DNA of 64,000 nt. Source: Heracleum sosnowskyi (taxonomy: Eukaryota; Streptophyta; Magnoliopsida; Apiales; Apiaceae). Location: NCBI GenBank assembly GCA_030848705.1, contig CM061245.1, forward strand, positions 75,255,564 through 75,319,563, given 5' to 3'. Below are positions 46,183-60,036 of the stretch, piece after piece (position 1 is the stretch's first letter; the number at the start of each line of letters is the position of its first letter). The notes beneath the pieces are model-generated. The model ran no database searches and was not told the origin of the DNA. It saw only the letters and a program-made list of their open reading frames with translations. The translations under genes were made by a program, and so were the position numbers.

Positions 46183-49100
46183 AAATTATAATTCTTTTCT
46201 TATTTCTGTATTTGAAAATTAGTTCTGTATTGTGTATAAAAATGTTACTAGTAACCAATATGTAAAGGCAAATTAGTTTCTGCATTTTCCATCTTTTAAA
46301 TTTTTATCTTGCATACACTCGTTGTTTAATTAATTATGGTATGAACAATATATAATATATATGAAAAATGATAAGGTTACGAGATTACTTCCCAGAATGA
46401 ATTTAGATACCACTTGTTATATCTTAAGCTATTATAACTCAAATAATAATAATTATATATTCATATAAATTTTACCAATAAAATTACATTTTTTAGTCAC
46501 ATTATCACGTCACCTCATTTTGATAACAATTTAGTATTTCTACATTAGTTGAAAAAATAGAAATTACAGACGATAGATGGGAGGGCAATGATTAAAATCG
46601 TTATAGAAGGGAAATGTGATAAAAGAGATAAATGCGAGCCCCATGCAGCAAGTGAAGTGGACTAAACCTAAAAATCACTTCCTTACACGCATTTCCTCGA
46701 GACCCTGCCGCTATGCATTTATGTCTCTAGATCGCTATCATCCATCAGAAAAGTTTACTTTTTAGAATAATCCCAATTCTAGCTCATATTATTATATCTC
46801 TCCACTCTTCATCAGTGATAGTTATGTATATTAGATCTAGCTTTGTTCTTGCATATATACAAAATTCTACCTCTGGCCAGTATAATTGTGATGTATGTGT
46901 TTTTACTTTTGAGAATCTTTGTCTCTACTGTTTTATATATCTGTCAGGCAAAAGCACTATTGTTCAGTATTGCTAAATTTATAAGCTTCAATTTGTAAGT
47001 CTGATTCTTGGTTCTCTTTGGAGTTTCTACTCTAGTCTTCCTTCACCAACCACGAAAAGTGTTTTTTATGTTTAACTGTGCATCGTCCCTTTCTCCCAAC
47101 ACAATTGAATAAGGGTATAAACTTTCGCAGAGTTTGGTAATTAATGACATCCAATCTTGTTTAATGAAGTTATAACTTTCTTAATTAGTTTAGTTGGTAC
47201 TCCTCGTCAGCTCTCATTTCTTCACAAGAGTTGTACGTGAATCTATAACATTTATTAATAAGTGAAACTCTTTTAACATTATATCAAATTTGGTTAACAC
47301 TTTTTTGTTGATTTCATCTCTTTTTTTTTGGTTTCACCCCTAATTTATTTATATTTTAAATTATCTAATTTAAAATAAAATATATAATACCTTAACATTA
47401 ACTCAAAGTGAAATCCCCTTTTAACATTGTACCTATATTTTAAATTATCTAATTTAAAATAGAATACATGATACCTTAACCTTAACTCAAAGGGAAACCT
47501 TTTAACATGTATCAAATTTGGTTGACACATTTTTTTGATTTCACCTCTAATTTGTGTTTTTTATTTTGTTTTTCTAAAAAATATAATCTATAACCTTTAT
47601 TAATAAGTGAAACCATTTTCTAATAGTACGACACCAAATTTGGTTCGCGCTTTTTTTTGTTTCACCGATAAAATCATATCTCACGTAGAAATCTTATCTC
47701 ACATAGAATATTCTATGTTGTTAAAAGAATATTAATCTAAAATATATTATAATATTATTATTGTACTAAAATATATAATCTTATTTTTATACCCATCAGC
47801 ATCACATCTCACCCAACAGACCCAGTTTGGACAAAGATTCTAATCTCAATGTACTTTATACAATTTAATAATATTAATCTTATATATATATATATGTTAG
47901 CTGATAGCGGTTAGCTGATTGAGTTAGCTGTTTTGACTAGCGGATTCAATTAGCTGTTTTATAGTAGTATAAAACTGTTTGGTAATTAGCTGTTTGAGTT
48001 AGCTGTTTGTATACGAACTAGACACACCACAATCATGTAATTGAAAAAAGTAGTTTTTTGAAATTTAGCTTTTTGAGTCCAAAAAGCTATTTCAATCTGT
48101 TAACTACCAAACACTAATATTAGAGATTTCAAATGGTCAAACATCTAATTTGGCTCAAACCTCTAATTTTCTCCCAAAACTCTAACTTTCAAACATGGTC
48201 TATATATATTGAAAATAAAAGCTTTCCATTATTCAATCATAGTCTACAAATAATACATGAGAAAGGAAATCAGGAGAGTCAAACGACCACTCATGCAACA
48301 AATTTGGCACCGAACGGCTAGCCTTTAAATATATTTTAGTATTATTATTGTACCAAATATATTATATTATTATTGTACCCATCAACGTCACAATCAGATC
48401 AAATACCAAACCTGATTATAATTACTTAAATCAAGATACAAATCTCAATATATTTTATACCCCTAAATTGATTATATTAATATGACGCATGTAACCACGC
48501 TCAAAACTCTAGGTGTCGTTTTGTTCCTAATTCTCCCGAGTATATTTTGAGTATAATACTTAGTTTCATGTTTGATCAAGCTAAAATATGTGCAATTTTA
48601 ATAAAATACCGTTAAAAAGGGATTTCGATTATTAATAAAGGTTATAGATTTATATTATATAAATAATTTAAATTTTTCTATAAATTAACTATGTCCGTGG
48701 GTCGCACGCGTTATCGTCTGGTATTAAGTAAAAGTATAAAATATTAAAGAAAAGTGAATGAAATAGTGAGACCCATTAATATTTTAATATATAAAATGCG
48801 TGTAATGGAGGAAAATATGGATATGGTTAATTTTTATATTCTAAAACTTTAATATTTTAAGAAAATTTTGAAATGTAAAAAATTGAAAGGGATATCCATA
48901 CAAAAAAAATGTAAAGAAATAGATGGAACAAGTATGGAGTATTAAATTAGCCTTTAATTTACTTTAAACTTCAGTTGCTTTCTTTACAAGTTTGGAAATC
49001 ATTTTGGATGCTAATTTGGTACCTCAAACGTTTCTCTTTGGCAAAATTGTTTTGAGAAAAAAAAACATATAATTAAAATATATTAAAAAATTAAATAGTG

Positions 49101-49531
49101 TATTTTAAATTAAAATAAAATAAATAAGTTTGATGTATCCACTAGTAGAAGATAAAAGTGCCATTAATATCACAAAGTTAAGTGTGATACCAACAATGAC
49201 AGTTCATGGTCATGATCCTACCTGACCATCAGAAATTAATAGCTACATCAGAAAGTAGACCGTGTGTGTGTGACTGATCGATCATTTTTGATTGAAAAGA
49301 AAAAGGCCCATCTATGATATAAGGAGGAAGAGGGGGGGACCAAAGTAAGAAAGCATTGGTGTTCTTCAATGCATGCAGGACTTTTGTGGTTTCATAGATA
49401 GCTGGCCTCTGCCCCCTGTCTGAATATATCTGATTCATTTTTGTGGTCCTTCTGTGAAATAAAATAAACTTCAGGGTCAGACGCATACCACGACACAAGC
49501 CTTGTTTATAGATGCTGGCAAGTAAAGGTAC
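46183..49531. other. AT-rich intergenic stretch with degenerate repeats
   Basis: No supported gene. 47240-47660 has repeating words (AAATTATCTAATTTAAAATA at 47359 and 47443, unit about 84 bp; ATCAAATTTGGTT-ACAC recurring at 47280, 47505 and 47640). 47890-48118 is rich in TTAGCTGTTT and closes with CTACCAAACACT, opposite ACTGTTTGGTAATTAG at about 47966, which suggests a short MITE. A minus ORF at 49229-49498 has no recognised domain. Confidence 0.5.
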
Positions 49532-50344
49532 TGTTAGAATTTTATAATTGAAAAAAGTAAAATAAATATAATTAAAAAGTATTTAAAAAGTAACAAAACA
49601 AATATGTTTATTCATATTTCTTCTATAAAATAGATTACATCCGTAAGCCTGTTCAACAAATACACCAATAAAACATGTAACTCTAATTATCACTAAACTA
49701 AACAACCACCTAAATCTCCACTAAAATCTTCAACTATTTTCTAAACATCAGATTTATTAAAAACTAAAACATAACTAATTTTTATTTGAAATTTGAATAA
49801 TAGATATCCAACATCCTCGATTCAAATTTATAAAAATTAAAAAATAATAAAATTAAACTTTCTCTTCCATTTTTTTTCCGTGATGCATTTTTCATCACCA
49901 AACAATAATTTTGTTGATGCACTTCTCACCGACACCACATGGAGCAGGTTGTTCCACAGACTTTTTTAAGGTGCACTTCTCACCAATTTCACATGAACCT
50001 CGGCTGCCGTGTCTTCCATTTTTGCAACTGATTTTTGACGCCCAGTTATTCAACGAACATAGCTTCTGATACCATGTTAAAATTTTATAATTGAAAAAAA
50101 AAATATAATCAAAAAGTTTTTTAAAAAGTAACAAAACAAAAGTATTTATTCATATTACTTCCATTTTAAGGATTACATCCATAAGCCTTTATATAGATTG
50201 AAATACACTTATAAAACACGTAACCATAATTATCACTAAACTAAACAACCACCTAAATCTCCACTATTTCCTAAACATCACTATTTATTAAAAACTAAAA
50301 CATAACTTATTTTTATTTTAAATTTGAATAATATATATCCAACC
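49532..50344 (-). mobile_element. TRIM: miniature LTR retrotransposon, 813 bp
   Basis: Two direct repeats, 49532-49813 (282 bp) and 50075-50344 (270 bp), begin TGTTA(G/A)AATTTTATAATTG and end TATCCAAC(A/C). Flanking duplication GGTAC at 49527-49531 and 50345-50349. The minus strand has TGGTATCAGAAGC (50062-50074), a tRNA-iMet-type primer site directly abutting the 5' LTR. The interior is about 260 bp and noncoding, with a doublet of TGCACTTCTCACC. This is the TRIM architecture; LTR divergence shows it is old. Confidence 0.88.
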
Positions 50345-50458
50345 GGTACTCTAATTCCATCAGATATAAGATGCATATTTGTCTTGTATAATTGTTGAGG
50401 GCATCAAGTTAAAAATTCTTAAATTCAAATAATTTGCTTCAAAATGTAAGGTTACATG

Positions 50459-50865
50459 TAGGGCTGTAATTCGAGTCGAGCCGGGCGAGTTCGAGCCGGT
50501 TATTAATTCGAGCCGAGCTTTTTTTCACGAGCCGAGCCGGCTCGTTTAATTAAACGAGCCTAATCTTATGCCCGAACTCGGCTCGTTTAATTTCACGAGT
50601 CAAGACGAGCCGGCTCGTTTAGTTAAACGAGCCTATTTAAACGAGTCGGGGGAGCCGGCTAGTGTAAAATTACACTTAAACGAGCCTAATCTTCTGCCCG
50701 AACTCAGCTCGTTTAATTTCACGAGTCGAGCCGGCTCGTTTAGTTAAACGAGTTCGGTCTTATGTTCGAGCTCGGCTCGTTAACGAGTTCGAGTCGAGCC
50801 GAGCCTTACTAAACAAGCCGAGTTGAGTCGGGCTCGCGAGCCGCGCGACTCGAATTACAGACCTA
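50459..50865. mobile_element. hAT-like MITE, 407 bp, built of CGAGCCGGCTCG words
   Basis: Terminal inverted repeats start TAGGGCTGTAATTCGAGTCG and (opposite strand) TAGGTCTGTAATTCGAGTCG. 8-bp target duplication GTTACATG at 50451-50458 and 50866-50873. The interior is a GC-rich palette of GAGCCGAG/CTCGGCTC and GGCTCGTTTAATT words in both orientations. The 8-bp duplication and TAGGG-type terminus fit hAT-derived elements. Confidence 0.9.
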
Positions 50866-50873
50866 GTTACATG

Positions 50874-52277
50874 AGTTAACACCTACATACATTTAAAGAT
50901 CGAATTTACTTAATTAAACGCGATGGGAGAAGAGTGTATTGTACTAATTTTACTCAAGATCATATTAGTTCCTACCTATTTGGTAACCTTACTTATATAT
51001 TACTACTATAAGTTAATAAAAACTTATGTGGGGGGTGTTTGTCAACATGTGATACATTTTCGTGAATTTATTAACTTATTACTTGATTTCTTTGTTTTTT
51101 AATACTTTAAATTTTTACATTTGTGTTTTTAAATATTTTTTTAATTTAAAATGCAAGTGTTGAAATCATTGTATTTAATAATTATTATTTTTAATTTAAT
51201 TTAGCAAAAACTAACTTGAATTTATCAAAACACCCCTGTAACTTATAAAAATTTAACAACTTATTATAAGTGAACTTTTTTGTCATAACTCAAACACGCA
51301 CAAATATATGATGATATCCGGATCAGGTGTTATTACCTATAGGTACATATGTTCATTGATAGGTAGTCCTAGCTGCGATTTTCAGTTGTATACCTGTCCG
51401 TCCAGGGAGAATGCCTCAGCTTTATCAAATTTTCTGTATTTGTATTTGGGAATGAAATAGTACGAATTTGAAGGGCTTGCGGAGGTCCTATTGATACTCA
51501 ACCTCCTGTTACTCGTAAGCAGAAATTGAATGTTTGGTTTGCTTGACAAGATATCTCAGTCAAAAACAACTGCACTCGTCTACTTCATCGGATACCTAAA
51601 TGTATATATATGTGCGTGCGGGGGTTGGCATATGGCCTTCGCCGACTATTAGGGTAAGTGGATAACATAATTGGTGAACGTTTATTTATGTTTTTTTTTC
51701 AAGATTTAAAGACTCAATTTAGAGAGACCTCCGATGATCCATGTTAATGTACTTAAAGTGTTATATGTATTTTTGACTTAAAAACATCTCTAACTATATT
51801 ATATTATATTATATATTATATTATATATTATATCATATGAGGTAAATTTTATGTAGACCATTTTTAATTGGAGACATTATATCATATATGTTCTGCGAGT
51901 AAAATATTGTAAATGTTTTATTTTGTAAATTATGTTATATGAAAATCACTATGTAATTGAATTTTTTTTAAAATTATATATGTTTAGCAAACAAAACATT
52001 GCAAAATATATCATTCTGCAAATCATGTTCAGCTTGCCGAACATACATATGTAATTTGTAGAAGACATAAATTTTAAGATTTTCTATGAAATAGTGATTT
52101 TCATAGAACATGCATTGCAAAACAATACATTTTGCAATTTTTTGATCACAAAATATAATCTGTTTTGCAAAATTTTGTTTGCACAACATATATTTGGCGT
52201 CCATAAAAATTTTCTATATATCATATTCCTTCTGTCCCAACTAACTGATTGTCGACAATTTTCTTTTTGTGATTTCT
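50874..52277. other. AT-rich stretch with a possible MITE at its right end
   Basis: No gene. 51790-51840 is (TATAT)n-rich. About 51845-52215 has opposing ends (AATTTTATGTAGACC and, inverted, AATTTTTATGGACGCC) and interior inverted words (GCAAACAAAA...; TGAAAATCACTAT), suggestive of a MITE without a proven target duplication. Confidence 0.4.
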
Positions 52278-55200
52278 TGTGACGCCCCCAAATCCGGGGT
52301 CAGTGGATTTGGTCGTCACCTGAAATCTCAAATAAAATCACTTGTTAAATATTACACCAATACAATTATAACATGTTCGACTCCAACTCTACTAAAAATC
52401 TTTAAAGGTTATAGTGCTAGAAACAAGAATCCAAAATTTACTAAACTTTAACTTCCTTTTACAACAATCTCTTTGCATATATCCTATAACGCTAATATAA
52501 CTTCGATGAGAAGTATACCAGGCCAAACTAATTATATATAATATTTACTAGAAATCAACTTTATACAATAACCTTACACTAGATCCAAATGCTCTGCATC
52601 AACTCATCTTCCCAACGTCATCTTGACTCTTCTCGTTCCATAGTTATACAATTAAATATTGTTCGTTGTACTGAAATATCAAGGGTAACAAGCAAGAGTG
52701 AGCTAAAGAAGCTCATCAAGTATATAGTGCTGCACAAGATAAAATAATGATGCAACAATATCTGAAAAGAAATCAACTCAACTGGGGTAAACTAATAGTG
52801 CAATAGTAGCAATGTATGAAAATCAGCTCAACTGGAAAAATGAACAACAACAATTGTTTCAAGCTTTAAATTAGAATTGAATTTTTACTGTGACGCAACG
52901 AGTTAAAGTGGATGATTAGTCACACTAAAACTCCGGATCATACCCTACGGTATGTCCAAATACTGAACTGGATCCAATGCCACATTGGCCACATAATAAT
53001 ATTCATACTCTGACTGGCGTCTGTAGTCCTTAAAACATTTCATTTTAATAAAAACTTCCAATTCCAATCTAATACTCAGATTAGGTGTCACAACAATCGA
53101 CTACCTGGTTAACTCAAATTAATACTTTCAACTGTATGATTCATATTATCAATCAAGGTTAGGTTAAAAACAAGTACATATGAATCAGGTTTCAATAATA
53201 AAGAATCCGAATTTAATCCGGTAACCACAAGATACTGGAGGATATGAATTATGAACCGAAATAGAATTGTCAAGTTAGAAATAAATAGGTTGCCATGAAT
53301 ACAGGATAAGAATAGGAACTGGTTATGCAACAAGTAATTGAATTAAGAATTGAAAAACAGAAATCTCACTACGATACTCCGAACAAAAGAGTACGAGTTA
53401 GTAAACTTGCCTTTGGTCCTTCGCTATTACGCAAAGCCGAAGTAATATGATTCTCATCTTCTTCTATCTTATGTCATTACAATCTTCTATTCTGATAACT
53501 CTTGGGTCTGGTGCATATGCGGTTGCTACGAGTCTGCACTACCGAGATCGTGCCCGCCCAACTATTCACTAGTTAAATATAAGATATACTTTAGCCTTCA
53601 TACTCAACTCTACTTAATATAAATGTTTACAAACTTAAGAGAATGTATTTTCTACAGAAATTTGGGCATGACCTATTCGTAAAGTGGACGTTGCCCTATT
53701 TTAAAACACCAAAATTTTCTAACTGAATCATCCACAAACAATCCACAATTTATTCAATACTCAATTCATCTGCCTTGACTTGCAATAAACATATAAGAAA
53801 ATAATTATGCATTGACTTGCAGTAAACATATAAGAAAATAATTTTTCCTTGACTTGTAGTTACTTTATCCAAAAATAAACAATCACGTTCAACATTTATC
53901 ACATAGCAATTCAAATAACTAATTCACATAATTTCCTATACTTCACGTAACACATAGCCACATGTTTGGACCGATAACTCTTATAATTATACAAATTTAA
54001 TAGCTACACCTTTAACACATAAACATATTTCATTCACGTGTGGATTTAAACTAGCATATCATATCATATACAATTGCCAAATAATTGCCGAAAATCCGGC
54101 AACACTTCCTCTATTATATAACAATCCACCTGTTTTAAACTAATACCAACAACCAAGAATCAAATTACAAACCAATATATTTACATAACTTAACTTAATC
54201 AACTTGAACTCACTACTATAAAATAACATACTCAACTCGATATACCATTTAAACACATAGAAATTATCAGCTCATATGCCACTATACGATACTAAACTTA
54301 TTATCATACTATCGGAATTAAAATCAAACTTAACCAGTTAGAAAGATGGACAATTTATAGTATAAATATGAATTCAGTTGAAAAGGTGTAAAACAATAAA
54401 ATTGTAGAAAATTCCGAGACCTTTCTAATGGTAAGGCTCGTTAAAAATGAACAAGTAACGAGTTTAGAAACTTTAAAACAAGCTCCTGCAGAAGTAGACT
54501 CAGCCTCGTTCACACAATTAACTCAACATTCGAAACTCCCAAATCACATAATTTGTTGATGGAATGTAAACGATAATTTTAAAGCTTGAAAATATCTTGT
54601 CATACTGATATAACTAATCAACATATAACTGCACATAGCATTTAATCACACATTTATATTTACGTATAGAATACAAGACATAAACAATCATTCATACTTT
54701 AAATCCGATTATCACTAGTTCAAATAGAATTAATCAAAATCAACCAATTCAATAATTCAAGCAATTAATTAAATCAGGTAAATAATAAAACAAAATTTTG
54801 AAAATATTAATTAAATTTGATTTATAATTAATCGAGATTAAATAATAATTAATTAATAAAATTCACCAATTAATCATTCAATTAATTGATCAATTAAATC
54901 AATTACATTATTATCTAAAACCGATTAAAAGTAATCAAATCTAATTACTCTTTGAGACACAAATAATAAAATACAATTAATAAGTATATACATTTTACAA
55001 AATTTCGGCATGAACCGTTGGTAAATAGGAATATCCACAAAATTTGCATGTACTATGCTGCGCCCCCAGGCACACCGGACGAACAACACAGTACATCACC
55101 AATCACAACCTGTATACTTAACCGTAAATAAACAACATAAATTCTACAAAATTATGAACTTCAACAAAATCCCCCAAATTGGGAATTAAACAAAGTAAAC

Positions 55201-58200
55201 TAAAATTACTATCACGGTTGAACTTCCGCACTTAACAAACTCCACACATTTAACATACACATAAACGAGCTAAAACTAATTTCATATTTAAAATATTTTA
55301 GCTCACTAATTAAATAATAATAACAATAAAATTTAAATGGTGCTTTAAAACCATTTAAAACACAATAATATACATATATCATCAATTAAGAAATTACAAC
55401 ACTCAATCAACTTACAACTCAAAATTAAACTCTAAATTTACAAACGAACTTTAAATACTACAATTTAAATATACGGCTAGCAATTACTCGAATTATTACT
55501 AAACCACTAAAACATAAATCATAATCGAACCTCGACATACTAAAGTGAATTACTAAATATAAATAGGCTACTAACAATATGAATTTATTGAAAATACCTA
55601 AAATCATACAATAAAAATCTGCATAACTATTATCATCATAAAAAAAATCTACATAATTAATTAACATCACCCAAAATCTGCATAACTATTTAATAACAAT
55701 TAATAAAAAAAACGAGTTAATAATTAACACATAAATAAAGAAAAATGAATTAATAAACATCACATATAAAAAGAAAAAAAAACGAAACGAAACACCGTTA
55801 AGTTCGAATTTTACCCACTGAAATCGGAGAATAAATTCCTAGTAGGAATCGAACTAAAACTGAGTGAAACTTCCACAATTCGAGGGGAGAGACAACTGCG
55901 GAAAGGAGGGGCGACTGGAGCTCGAAACAGGCGGGGGTCGCGTCCTCTGGGCAGAAGCGGTGGAGGAGGCGCGGCGGAAGTGTGGCAGGCAGCGCGCAAA
56001 GAAACGGAGGGGGGAAGAACGCGCGTGGAAATGGAACAGAAATGGGGGAGCTACTTTACTTTCCTTTTCTTTTTACAAACCACAACCGAATGTGTGGGTT
56101 TTGTGGTTGACAAAGTGTGCGTGAATTTTTGTGTAACCCGGGTGTGTGAGTTTTAGATAAGGTTAGGTTTAGATTAGGTGAGTGTTATTAATTAACACCA
56201 AAAATCTACACCTAACGCCAATTAGCCCCGTGCTGAACGACATTTTAACGAATGAACACTCTAAAAAAAATATACTCGGTAATCAAAAAAAATAATTCCC
56301 AACCACTAAAATATTTTTAGTACGAAATTATAACTTCCACTCAATTAGCGGATAAATAATACTAACTCTGGGTGCATCCGCAATAATACTAACTCTTTAA
56401 TCTTTGATACTTGTTCTTTTTAGTCTGGGATTTCTACCGATCTCTCTATATAGGGCAAATTCGGTTGTACCACTACACGTTATGCATTACTAGTATTCTA
56501 ATCACATCTTGATTCGCTTTTAGCTCCTGGTAATCCCACCGCAAGGGTCAACTAATTCCAACCTGATTGGCATATTTCCGAGATTATTTGAGATAATCAG
56601 ATTCATGATATTTTGAAGTGAAAAGATGTCGTATCATATCGAGTGTCCCACAATTGTGGTTATCGAATTACGAATTTCAAAGAAAACGTTTTTGAAATAA
56701 AAGAATCACTGAGAGACCAATATGGTCAGATGAATCAATGTTGCGTGTCTTAATTAAGACATACTAAAGGTAATTAGCCTTCTGGTGATGCACAACACAC
56801 AAGTGATGGCGTCCCATCAAACTCCTATCACACAGACAAATAGTCCTTGTGTCCCCTATAAATAGGGTTGTTCGTCTCAGCTGGAATAGAGAAATATAAA
56901 AGGAGTCTAAAGTCAAATTAACAATTAATTGATGAGAAATTCTCAGATACACCCCTGGATTACAACTGAACATATTCCAAAGGTACTACTTCTGGAGAAA
57001 AGAATAAGCAGAAAAGAAATTACTGGCACAATACGAGGAAATGATTATTTATCAATAATAGATTTATTCACTATTGAAGAAAATTAGAAATTCAAATATC
57101 AAAACTTGACAGGGTTTTAGAAATCTGAAAAAAAAGGCATCAAGACAGCCTTTAGCACATTTGAAACCCAATAAGAGGTGAACACAATATCAAATATAAA
57201 TTCAGAAGGCGGAATATTTTCACATACAAAAGTCTTACTTAAAGGAGTGTTAAATAATTCAATAAGAATGGAAATATTGCCAAGGTCTTCAGGTATGTCT
57301 TCTTTGTCAGCTCCTCTGATGGCTTGTCATTCGATTTTAAGTTCTTCTGCTACACGTCCTAAAGTTATCGATTTCATATGTCATCGTTGACCCGCAATAC
57401 TCTCTGAAGATTCGACCACCTACATCTATTGTCGCAAAGATTTCCATCCAGCTCAGCTCAACTAGCTCAACTATCTCAAACGAGTACCATATCTTAAATT
57501 ACTCGTTGGTACTATATCCAATAGTCCAACACGAACTCTACATGAGCTTTGACGTTCCTTACATAACTATACACACACCTACACACTCTCGTTTCTAGTT
57601 TACTATAACCCTGCTCTGATACCACCTGTGACGCCCCCAAATCCGGGGTCAGTGGATTTGGTTGTCACCTAAAATCTCAAATAAAATCACCTGTTAAATA
57701 TTACACCAATAAAATTATAACATCTTCGACCCCAACTCTACCAAGAATCTTTAAAGTTTATAGTGCTAGAAACAAGAATCCAAAATTTACTAAACTTTAA
57801 CTTCCTTTTACAACAATCTATTTGCATATATCCTATAACGCTAGTATAACTTCGATGAGAAATATACCAGGCCAAACTAATTATATACATAATAATATTT
57901 ACTAGAAATCAACTTTATACAATAACCTTACACTAGATCCAAATGCTCTGCATCAACTCATCCTCCCAACGTCATCTTGACTCTTCTCGTTCCATAGTTA
58001 TACAATTAAATATTGTTCGTTGTACTGAAATATCAAGGGTAACAAGCAAGAGTGAGCAAAAGAAGCTCAGCAAGTATATAGTGCTGCACAAGATAAAATA
58101 ATGATGCAACAATATCTGTAAAGAAATCAACTCAACTGGGGTAAACTAATAGTGTAATAGTAGCAATGTATGAAAATCATCTCAACTGGAAAAATGAACA

Positions 58201-58478
58201 ACAACAATTGTGTCAAGCTTTAAATTAGAATTAGAGTTTTATTGTGACGCAACGAGTTAAAGTGGATGATCAGTAACACTAAAACTCCGGATCATACCCT
58301 ACGGTATGTCCAAATACTGAACTGGATCCAAGGCCACATTGGCCACATAATAATATTCATACTCTGACTGGCGTCTGCAGTCCTTAAAACATTTCATTTT
58401 AATAAAAACTTCCAATTCCAATCTAATACTCAGATTAGGTGTCGGAACAATCGACTACCTGGTTAACTCAAATTAATA
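52278..58478 (-). mobile_element. Element C, deleted relative of element T
   Basis: The left LTR begins TGTGACGCCCCC at 52278. A second LTR start, nearly identical, is at 57627 and follows the LTR to about 58478 (GGTTAACTCAAATTAATA), where homology ends abruptly. The minus-strand primer site TGGTATCAGAGC is at 57613-57624, 2 nt from the LTR. The block 56480-57612 is related to the primer-proximal interior of T, but the integrase part and polypurine tract are missing. 55860-56130 is a GC-rich part of the LTR. Truncated and rearranged; no coding capacity. Confidence 0.8.
57613..57624 (-). other. Primer-binding site of element C (tRNA-iMet)
   Basis: Minus-strand TGGTATCAGAGC, same distance to the LTR as in element T. 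Confidence 0.88.
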
Positions 58479-58504
58479 AATTATATTTGTAAACATTTTG
58501 ATAC

Positions 58505-58530
58505 AACATTTTTTTTGTAACACATCTAGT
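58505..58530 (-). other. Probable LINE 3' terminus with A-tail
   Basis: The minus strand reads GATGTGTTACAAAAAAAA, matching the plus-strand LINE end ATGTGTTACAAAAAAA at 46064-46080. Lies about 150 bp after the ORF1-like stop. Confidence 0.55.
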
Positions 58531-58679
58531 TTTATATAATTGATAAATCAGGAGTCCATGACGGAATCCTATTCCTAAAAAGGAAAAAAAAATCACACTT
58601 TTATGAAGTGTAAGCAAAGTTCACAAGTTAAAAGTAAAATCCAAATTAATCAAACATAAGAAACCCGCCAAAAACTAAA

Positions 58680-59983
58680 TCATCTGGTCCTCCTCGGGGC
58701 TTTGAAACCTCGAGCTACCTGTGCTCCAATAGTTACACCTTCCAGAACATGACAAACACCATATGGACTCGAGCTGTTCTGATCTCCAACTCCATGACAC
58801 ATACCATTGCTTCCCACTCTGCTCTTTAACTTTTTACATCCCTGGTTGCTTGTACCCTGTTCCAAAGTCTTGCTCTGTGACTTTCCATCATGGCGCATCT
58901 GATACAATTTCACAACAGAAGTGGCTAGATATTTCCTTGGACGTCCTCTGACTCTTTTTGGAGGTGTTTGTTTTGCCACACTGGGCACACTAGTACTAGC
59001 ATCATGAGTCATGTCCTTGTTCGCGGACTTCCTTGGCCTACCACATTTCTGTTTGATTACTTTCACAGTGTCCAACACAGGCTCCATTTCACCATCACTA
59101 TCAACATTCTTGTTAGAAGAAGCTTGACCAGCAACCAAATTCGGACTAGTGCCAAATGAACGCCAACCATTAAGATCCATATGCTTCACATAACAATAAT
59201 AATTCCAAACCTCTTTAAGATGTGCACAATTCAATGTCTCATGCGACACTTGATGGCAAATTTTACAAGTTTCAAAGTCAGACAGATTTAACACTGGCAC
59301 CTTGGCTAGGGATTCATTCCTATTATCAAAACTAGCAAGGAAGGATGTGGGCCTAGAACTAAGAACAAACATTTTCACACAGACAACAACATCGTTGGTG
59401 TTATTTAGAGTACCCAAAGAGGTACCCAACGCACTTGCCAACATACATACACCTTAATAAACCAATAACAAAAAGGAACCCTTTGTAATTGAACCCATAC
59501 ATTCACTAATTCACCCACCCCATGAAACAAGCCTTCATTCCATGGTTTAAAGATCAACTCACAAGAACCATTCTTAGAGCAAAGCATGAACAAACCTTTG
59601 GCAGTAATGTGTAATTAGTTCTGGAAATTATTGAACTAAAGCACTAAAAACCCCAAATGATGCTTAAAAACATCCAAAAGACCATAGTTCTTAGGTTTAT
59701 TCATAGCTAAATTGTGAGTAAAGGAAAAATCCAAATTTTCCTTAACTAAAGCAGCACAACTAAATTTTCACTGGTCAGAAGCTTCAATAAAAAAGGAATC
59801 AAGTGTCTTAATGAAAATCGATCCATTATTGCTAAGGTAATGAGAACTAAACTTCTTAACTTCATTATGGGTAAAGAGATTCAATGGTTTACCAGATCTG
59901 GAGATAGCGGTAGTAGCGTTGCCGATCAACGGAGTAAAACGAGATGATGGCATTGCCATACCTTCAATTTTAGGATAGGCCAT
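58680..59983 (-). pseudogene. LINE ORF1-like protein (DUF4283-type region, CCHC knuckle, two AT-hooks), frameshifted
   Basis: Minus strand, likely start ATG 59983 (MAYPKIEGMAMPSS). Pieces of an upstream domain at 59983-59768 and 59593-59405 (VNVWVQLQRVPFCYW) resemble the DUF4283 region found in plant LINE ORF1-type proteins. A shift near 59440 leads into a 254-codon open segment. It holds C-x2-C-x4-H-x4-C (CKICHQVSHETLNC, residues about 60-73) and two AT-hook cores, KCGRPRK (about 133-139) and RVRGRPRK (about 163-170), ending at 58680. The CCHC should bind RNA; AT-hooks bind the minor groove of AT-rich DNA, which could bias target choice. No ORF2 follows. A 3' end like that of the other LINE lies at 58509-58530. 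Broken frames make it a pseudogene. Confidence 0.68.
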
Positions 59984-60036
59984 CTACTCCTCAACACGAA
60001 AGCAAGGCAAACAATAAGTCCCCATAACCAGAGTAA

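Noticed and set aside
49229..49498. 89-codon minus ORF with SDRGQRPAIYETTKVL-like text
   Set aside because: Slightly protein-like and faintly reminiscent of a kinase tail, but no catalytic motif, no exon context and too short; not supportable as a gene.
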